11,005 nucleotides of DNA from UBA2137 sp037968575 (GTDB taxonomy: Bacteria; Pseudomonadota; Alphaproteobacteria; Micavibrionales; Micavibrionaceae). A program made the position numbers and the translations under genes. The notes under the pieces are model-generated. The model saw only the letters and a list, made by a program, of their open reading frames with translations. It was not told the origin of the DNA and made no database searches. The stretch lies in contig JBBKVR010000047.1 of assembly GCA_037968575.1 (NCBI GenBank), positions 1-11,005 on the forward strand, written 5' to 3'. Of the stretch, positions 7,365-11,005 are shown in pieces; within the stretch, counting starts at the first letter, position 1; every line of letters starts with the position of its first letter.

Positions 7365-8294
7365 ATGACGCAAATTACCGCCTCAATGGTTAAGGAACTT
7401 CGCCAACGATCTGGTGCGGGCATGATGGATGCCAAAAATGCACTTACAGAAAATGGCGGTGATATGAATGCTGCGATTGACTGGTTACGTTCAAAAGGTT
7501 TGGCAAAAGCTGCTAAGAAATCAGGGCGTACTGCTGCTGAAGGCTTGGTCACAGTTGCTATTTCTGATGATGGCACAAAGGCGTCCATTGTTGAGATTAA
7601 CTCTGAAACAGATTTTGTCGCCAGAAACGAGCAGTTTCAATCATTTGTAGCTAAAGTTGCGAAAGCCTCTCTTAATACTGATGGAACATTGGAAGCTCTT
7701 GAGGCTGCTGATTTGGACGGAAAGACTGTGAAAGAAACTTTGACAGACTTGATTGCTAAAATTGGTGAAAACATGACATTGCGTCGTTGCCAACAACTTT
7801 CAGTCGGTAAGGGTGCTATTGCAAGCTATATCCACAACGCTGTTGGCGACAATCTTGGTAAGATTGGTGTTTTAGTTGCGCTTGAATCAAGTGCTGACCA
7901 AGCTCAACTGCAAGCTCTGGGTAGACAAATTGCTATGCATGTTGCTGCTGCTAAGCCAGAAGCTCTAGACCCTTCTAAAGTTGATGAAGGTTCTTTAGAG
8001 CGTGAAAAAAGCGTTCTTATTGAGCAAGCAAAAGAAAGCGGAAAGTCTCAAGAAATTGCTGAGAAAATGGTTGAGGGCCGTATTCGTAAATATTACGAAG
8101 AAGTTTGCTTAACTGAGCAGATTTTTGTAATGGACGGCGAAACAAAAGTTTCTCAAGTTGTTGCGAATGCAGCGAAAGATGCAGGCTCAGAAATTACTTT
8201 GAAAGACTATATTCGCTTCACACTTGGCGAAGGAATTGAAAAAGAAGAAGAGGATTTTGCTGCTGAAGTCGCAAAAACTGCAAAAAGCGCGTAA
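7365..8294 (+). CDS. tsf: Elongation factor Ts
   Basis: EF-Ts is the guanine-nucleotide exchange factor that regenerates EF-Tu-GTP during translation. At 309 residues it has the normal proteobacterial length. The N-terminal UBA-like domain (about 1-52) contains V-K-E-L-R-Q-R-S-G-A-G-M-M-D and binds the EF-Tu G domain. The signature T-D-F-V-A-R-N at 82-88, with D83 and F84, is the loop that disrupts the Mg site of EF-Tu. Two core subdomains follow, with the C-terminal E-V-C-L-T-E-Q-I-F stretch. The ATG has GAGGAAAG directly upstream (7354-7361). It is cotranscribed with rpsB, so any S2 feedback on the leader would also set EF-Ts output. A strong inverted repeat downstream separates it from pyrH. 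Confidence 0.98.
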   Translation: MTQITASMVKELRQRSGAGMMDAKNALTENGGDMNAAIDWLRSKGLAKAAKKSGRTAAEGLVTVAISDDGTKASIVEINSETDFVARNEQFQSFVAKVAKASLNTDGTLEALEAADLDGKTVKETLTDLIAKIGENMTLRRCQQLSVGKGAIASYIHNAVGDNLGKIGVLVALESSADQAQLQALGRQIAMHVAAAKPEALDPSKVDEGSLEREKSVLIEQAKESGKSQEIAEKMVEGRIRKYYEEVCLTEQIFVMDGETKVSQVVANAAKDAGSEITLKDYIRFTLGEGIEKEEEDFAAEVAKTAKSA

Positions 8295-8322
8295 TTTTAA
8301 GTCTTCATGATTGTATAATTTT

Positions 8323-8355
8323 AAACAGCCACGTTGCACTTTAGCGTGGCTGTTT
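8323..8355 (+). terminator. Probable intrinsic terminator of rpsB-tsf
   Basis: Arms 8323-8333 (AAACAGCCACG) and 8345-8355 (CGTGGCTGTTT) are perfect complements over 11 bases with an 11-base loop, 28 bases after the tsf stop. The T run is short and formed partly by the stem itself, so termination may be incomplete and let some transcription into pyrH. The upstream side is also AT-rich. Confidence 0.75.
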
Positions 8356-8382
8356 GTACATTAGAGCGAAAGTTTTTATTCT
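8354..8382 (+). promoter_or_regulatory. pyrH: Possible promoter for pyrH-frr-uppS-cdsA
   Basis: TTGTAC (8354-8359), which begins in the last bases of the terminator stem, and TATTCT (8377-8382) are 17 bases apart. Each is only a partial consensus match. The position just after a terminator and about 25 bases before the pyrH start is what a second operon promoter would need. Confidence 0.35.
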
Positions 8383-8407
8383 TTAACGAGAAACCGAGGT
8401 CGTAACA

Positions 8408-9175
8408 ATGGCAAACGCTCCCACACAGCTTAAGGATAAGCCCATGTCATCTCCATCCACTGCAGTCTATAAACGTGTTCTTTTGAAAATATCAGGCGAA
8501 GTTCTGATGGGTAAAAAGGAATTTGGAATTGATCCTGAGACCGTTGAGAGAGTGGCGCGCGATATTAAGGATGTTGTAGATTTAGGTATCCAGGTTTGTG
8601 TTGTTGTTGGAGCTGGTAATATTTTCAGAGGTGTATCTGGTGCATCGTCAGGAATGGACAGAACAACAGCAGACCATATGGGAATGCTTGGAATTGTCAT
8701 TAATGCCTTGTGCCTTCAGAATGCTTTGGAAAATTTGGGTGTTGATACAAGGGTGCAATCAGGTATTCGTATGGATGAGATTTGTGAACCATACATTCGT
8801 CGCCGTGCCATTCGTCACATGGATAAGGGCCGTGTTGTGATTTTTGCAGCAGGAACAGGCAATCCGTATTTTACATCGGACACAGCGGCAGCTTTACGCG
8901 CTTCAGAAATGAATTGTAATTTGATTGCTAAAGGTACAAAGGTTGATGGTGTTTACAGTGCTGATCCAATGACTAACCCTGATGCTGAAAAATATGACAC
9001 AGTAAGTTACTTGGATGTTCTTACAAAAGATTTACGCGTTATGGATGCAACTGCGATTTCACTGGCTCGTGAAAATAATATACCAATTATGGTTTTCTCA
9101 ATTCGCGAAGACGGTAATTTTAAAAATGTAATGACAGGCAAGGGTACATATACTCTTGTGCAGAATAAGGCCTAG
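8408..9175 (+). CDS. pyrH: UMP kinase
   Basis: PyrH phosphorylates UMP to UDP with ATP in pyrimidine nucleotide synthesis. It belongs to the amino-acid kinase fold, is hexameric, and is typically activated by GTP and inhibited by UTP. Visible family blocks are L-L-K-I-S-G-E-V-L-M-G, V-V-G-A-G-N-I-F-R-G (usually G-G-G-N), D-H-M-G-M-L-G, the UMP-binding T-G-N-P-Y-F-T-S-D-T, and K-V-D-G-V-Y-S-A-D-P near the nucleotide site. The start is ambiguous. ATG 8408 gives 255 residues with a GAGG eight bases upstream; ATG 8444 gives 243 residues, closer to the E. coli 241, with AAGGA seven bases upstream. The extra N-terminus has no family counterpart I know of. The gene heads a tight cluster, with frr starting 13 bases downstream. 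Confidence 0.96.
   Translation: MANAPTQLKDKPMSSPSTAVYKRVLLKISGEVLMGKKEFGIDPETVERVARDIKDVVDLGIQVCVVVGAGNIFRGVSGASSGMDRTTADHMGMLGIVINALCLQNALENLGVDTRVQSGIRMDEICEPYIRRRAIRHMDKGRVVIFAAGTGNPYFTSDTAAALRASEMNCNLIAKGTKVDGVYSADPMTNPDAEKYDTVSYLDVLTKDLRVMDATAISLARENNIPIMVFSIREDGNFKNVMTGKGTYTLVQNKA
8432..8436 (+). promoter_or_regulatory. pyrH: Ribosome binding site for an alternative pyrH start
   Basis: AAGGA sits seven bases before the in-frame ATG at 8444. It is at least as good as the GAGG (8396-8399) before ATG 8408. Starting here would place V-Y-K-R-V-L-L-K at the same distance from the N-terminus as in E. coli PyrH. Confidence 0.5.
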
Positions 9176-9188
9176 AAGGAGTTAAGCG

Positions 9189-9743
9189 ATGGCTTATAAT
9201 AAGGAAAATATTAGCAAGCGTATGGATAGTAGCTTTGATAACTTTATCAAAGAAGTTATGGGTTTAAGAACCGGTCGTGCAAGTACGTCAATGATGGATC
9301 CAATTACGGTTGATGTTTATGGCAGTAAGATGCCTCTTAATCAATTAGGGACTGTTTCAGCGCCTGAGCCAAGACTTCTAACTGTACAAGTTTGGGACGT
9401 AAGCCAAACAAAAGCTGTTGAGAAAGCTATTCGTGATAGTGGTCTGGGTTTGAACCCACAAGCCGAAGGTTCTATTATTCGTCTTCCTATCCCCGAACTT
9501 AATGAAGAAAGGCGCGCGGAGCTTGTGAAAGTAGCGCGTGGATATGCTGAGCAAGGTAGAATTGCTATTCGTAATGTACGTCGGGATGGAATGGATGATA
9601 TTAAAAAAATGAAGAACGATGGTGATATTTCTGAGGACGAACAAAAACGCCTTGAAGGGGAAGTTCAGAAACTAACAGATGATGCCATTGAAAAGGTCGA
9701 CAGCAAGTTGACTGAAAAAGAAAAAGATATAATGACGGTATAA
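9189..9743 (+). CDS. frr: Ribosome recycling factor
   Basis: RRF works with EF-G to split the post-termination ribosome into subunits. The protein has 184 residues against the usual 185. It shows the family layout: an N-terminal helix of the three-helix bundle with M-G-L-R-T-G-R-A-S, the small beta-rich domain (about 30-104) with V-D-V-Y-G-S and P-L-N-Q-L-G-T-V, then the hinge and the long returning helices with R-N-V-R-R-D-G-M and the acidic, lysine-rich C-terminus. A strong AAGGAG (9176-9181) directly abuts the pyrH stop, seven bases before the ATG. The next gene starts one base after its stop. Nothing unusual is seen. Confidence 0.98.
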   Translation: MAYNKENISKRMDSSFDNFIKEVMGLRTGRASTSMMDPITVDVYGSKMPLNQLGTVSAPEPRLLTVQVWDVSQTKAVEKAIRDSGLGLNPQAEGSIIRLPIPELNEERRAELVKVARGYAEQGRIAIRNVRRDGMDDIKKMKNDGDISEDEQKRLEGEVQKLTDDAIEKVDSKLTEKEKDIMTV

Positions 9744-9744
9744 T

Positions 9745-10488
9745 ATGACCGCAAGAATCTCGCAAAAGCCATTTCATGTGGCAATCATTATGGACGGTAA
9801 CGGGCGTTGGGCACAATCAAGAGGTTTGCCCCGCACAGCTGGACATCGACAAGGTATTGAAGCTGCAAAACGTGCTGTTCAAGCTGCAGATGAGTTGAAT
9901 GTTTCTCACCTGACTCTTTTTGGGTTTTCTGCTGAAAATTGGAGTCGACCAGAAGATGAAGTCAAAGACCTTATGGGATTGCTTCGCTTTTATCTAAAAT
10001 CAGAAACAGCAGAACTTCATAAAAACGGTATTCGTTTAAATGTTATTGGTCTACGGGAACATCTTGATAAAGATATTGTTGAGATGATTGAAAGCGCAGA
10101 AGAACTCACTAAAGACAATGAAAAACTCTTTCTGACGATTGCGCTGAACTATGGTGGTCGCCAAGAAATTATTAAAGCAGTCGAAAGCTATACTGCCAAA
10201 TGTGTAAAAGAGGGATGTACTCCCGATTTTGATACTATTCGGGAGGAATTCCCTGCACACCTAATGACATCAAAATTGCCTGACCCTGATATTCTTGTCC
10301 GTACAAGTGGTGAGTTACGTATTAGTAACTTCCTTCTTTGGCAATGTGCTTATACAGAATTTGAATTTCTAGACGTACTTTGGCCTGACTTCAGTAAAGA
10401 ACATTTTGAGCAAGTTCTTATAAATTACGAAAACCGTGATCGCCGTTTTGGTGGTATAGGGCAATCACAAAAAAGCAGTAAAAAATAA
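9745..10488 (+). CDS. uppS: Undecaprenyl diphosphate synthase (cis-prenyltransferase)
   Basis: UppS condenses isopentenyl diphosphate onto farnesyl diphosphate to make the C55 carrier lipid precursor used for peptidoglycan and other wall polymers. The length of 247 residues is normal (253 in E. coli). The start M-D-G-N-G-R-W-A holds the catalytic aspartate D17. F-S-x-E-N-W follows, and the C-terminal R-T-S-G-E-L-R-I-S-N-F block supplies R186, R192 and S194, which bind the diphosphate of the substrate, with metal-binding E205 nearby. These match E. coli D26, R194, R200, S202 and E213 by alignment. The start is one base after the frr stop and overlaps no clear Shine-Dalgarno sequence of its own, so translation is probably coupled to frr. 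The stop overlaps the cdsA start by one base. Confidence 0.97.
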   Translation: MTARISQKPFHVAIIMDGNGRWAQSRGLPRTAGHRQGIEAAKRAVQAADELNVSHLTLFGFSAENWSRPEDEVKDLMGLLRFYLKSETAELHKNGIRLNVIGLREHLDKDIVEMIESAEELTKDNEKLFLTIALNYGGRQEIIKAVESYTAKCVKEGCTPDFDTIREEFPAHLMTSKLPDPDILVRTSGELRISNFLLWQCAYTEFEFLDVLWPDFSKEHFEQVLINYENRDRRFGGIGQSQKSSKK

Positions 10489-11005
10489 TGCTAAACGTTG
10501 TGCCACGCTCGGAATTGGGAAAACGCATTTTTACAGCTGTTATTCTTATTCCGTTTGTTGTTGTGCTACTCAAAATAAACGGCATGCCTTTGCTTATCGG
10601 GTTAATGTTTTTAGCAGCTTTTAGCTTTTATGAACTCATAAAACTCTGGCGCGATTCAACGCCTCTTAGTTTTGTTATGTTACTCATTACAATCACGGGT
10701 TTAATGTCCATTGCCTTTCTTTGTTATGGTAAGGGTGGTTTTCAACAGGGATTGATTATGTTTTCAGCGATCTGGGCAACTGATACTTTGGCCTATGTTT
10801 TTGGGCGTCTTATCGGTGGACCAAAATTGATGCCATCGGTTAGCCCAAATAAAACATGGGCTGGTTTATTGGGTGCACTCATTGGGCCAACGCTTATATT
10901 CCTCTATTTTTATCCATCACATATTTTTGGTGCGGTTCTATTTGGAATTCTATTTGGCGCATTAGCGCAAATAGGTGACTTTGTACAATCTGCCTTGAAA
11001 AGAAA
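10488..11005 (+). CDS. cdsA: Phosphatidate cytidylyltransferase (CDP-diglyceride synthase), 5' part
   Basis: The frame opens with the ATG of a TAATG overlap with the uppS stop and runs open to the window end, giving 172 residues of an incomplete protein. CdsA makes CDP-diacylglycerol from CTP and phosphatidic acid, the precursor of all bacterial phospholipids. The visible part is very hydrophobic, with spans at about residues 15-28, 34-51, 60-80, 86-97 and 127-142 and a further one near 147-162. Family motifs are T-D-T-L-A-Y-V-F-G-R at 98-107, G-G-P-K-L at 110-114, S-P-N-K-T-W-A-G at 119-126, and the beginning of the G-D-x-x-x-S-x-x-K-R signature (G163, D164, S168, K171, R172), where Q167 stands in a position that is usually Glu. 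The order uppS-cdsA is standard in proteobacteria. There is no separate ribosome binding site, so it is likely coupled to uppS. Confidence 0.93.
   Translation, partial: MLNVVPRSELGKRIFTAVILIPFVVVLLKINGMPLLIGLMFLAAFSFYELIKLWRDSTPLSFVMLLITITGLMSIAFLCYGKGGFQQGLIMFSAIWATDTLAYVFGRLIGGPKLMPSVSPNKTWAGLLGALIGPTLIFLYFYPSHIFGAVLFGILFGALAQIGDFVQSALKR

Noticed and set aside
8314..8319. Perfect TATAAT between tsf and the terminator
   Set aside because: No -35 at proper spacing, and any + strand transcript would run straight into the terminator hairpin.
1..11005. A novel defence, mobile or biosynthetic system
   Set aside because: All but one gene are recognisable core or flavoprotein genes in tight same-strand order; there are no transposases, integrases, direct-repeat arrays or abrupt composition changes that I can see.

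Overview
The window is a stretch of ordinary core-genome DNA from what looks like an alphaproteobacterium with fairly low G+C. The evidence is the gene order (a LolC/E-type permease, lolD and dnaE, then rpsB-tsf, then pyrH-frr-uppS-cdsA). The protein sequences agree: the DnaE PHP domain carries T-D-T-N-N where metal-binding homologues have T-D-H-G-N, and LolD has the F-V-Y-Q-F-H Q-loop. I cannot name a genus. All genes are on the + strand, packing is tight, and no gap exceeds 140 bases. I see no insertion sequence, prophage, CRISPR array, tRNA or rRNA.

Layout. (1) 1-1150: the 3' end of a lipoprotein-release permease gene, overlapping by 8 bases the gene for its ATPase LolD; together they extract outer-membrane lipoproteins from the inner membrane. 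(2) 1211-1498: a 95-residue protein I do not recognise, with a possible promoter that overlaps the lolD stop codon. (3) 1578-5018: dnaE, the replicative DNA polymerase III alpha subunit, with an intact polymerase triad, an internal clamp-binding motif and a degenerate PHP metal site. (4) 5091-6233: an Acg-type nitroreductase-family flavoprotein, an accessory-looking gene between replication and translation genes. (5) 6234-6372: a 139-base leader that can fold into several hairpins, the last ending one base before the rpsB Shine-Dalgarno sequence. (6) 6373-8294: rpsB (S2, with a long charged C-terminal tail) and tsf (EF-Ts), closed by a strong inverted repeat that is probably a terminator. (7) 8408-11005: pyrH, frr, uppS and cdsA (cut by the window end), spaced 13, 1 and -1 bases apart, so probably one translationally coupled operon.

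Functionally the window joins lipoprotein sorting, replication, ribosome assembly, elongation and recycling, UMP phosphorylation, and the lipid-carrier and phospholipid steps of envelope synthesis. No new defence, mobile or biosynthetic system is visible. The points most worth a second look are the structured rpsB leader, the unrecognised 95-residue protein, the placement of the Acg-like gene and the S2 tail.
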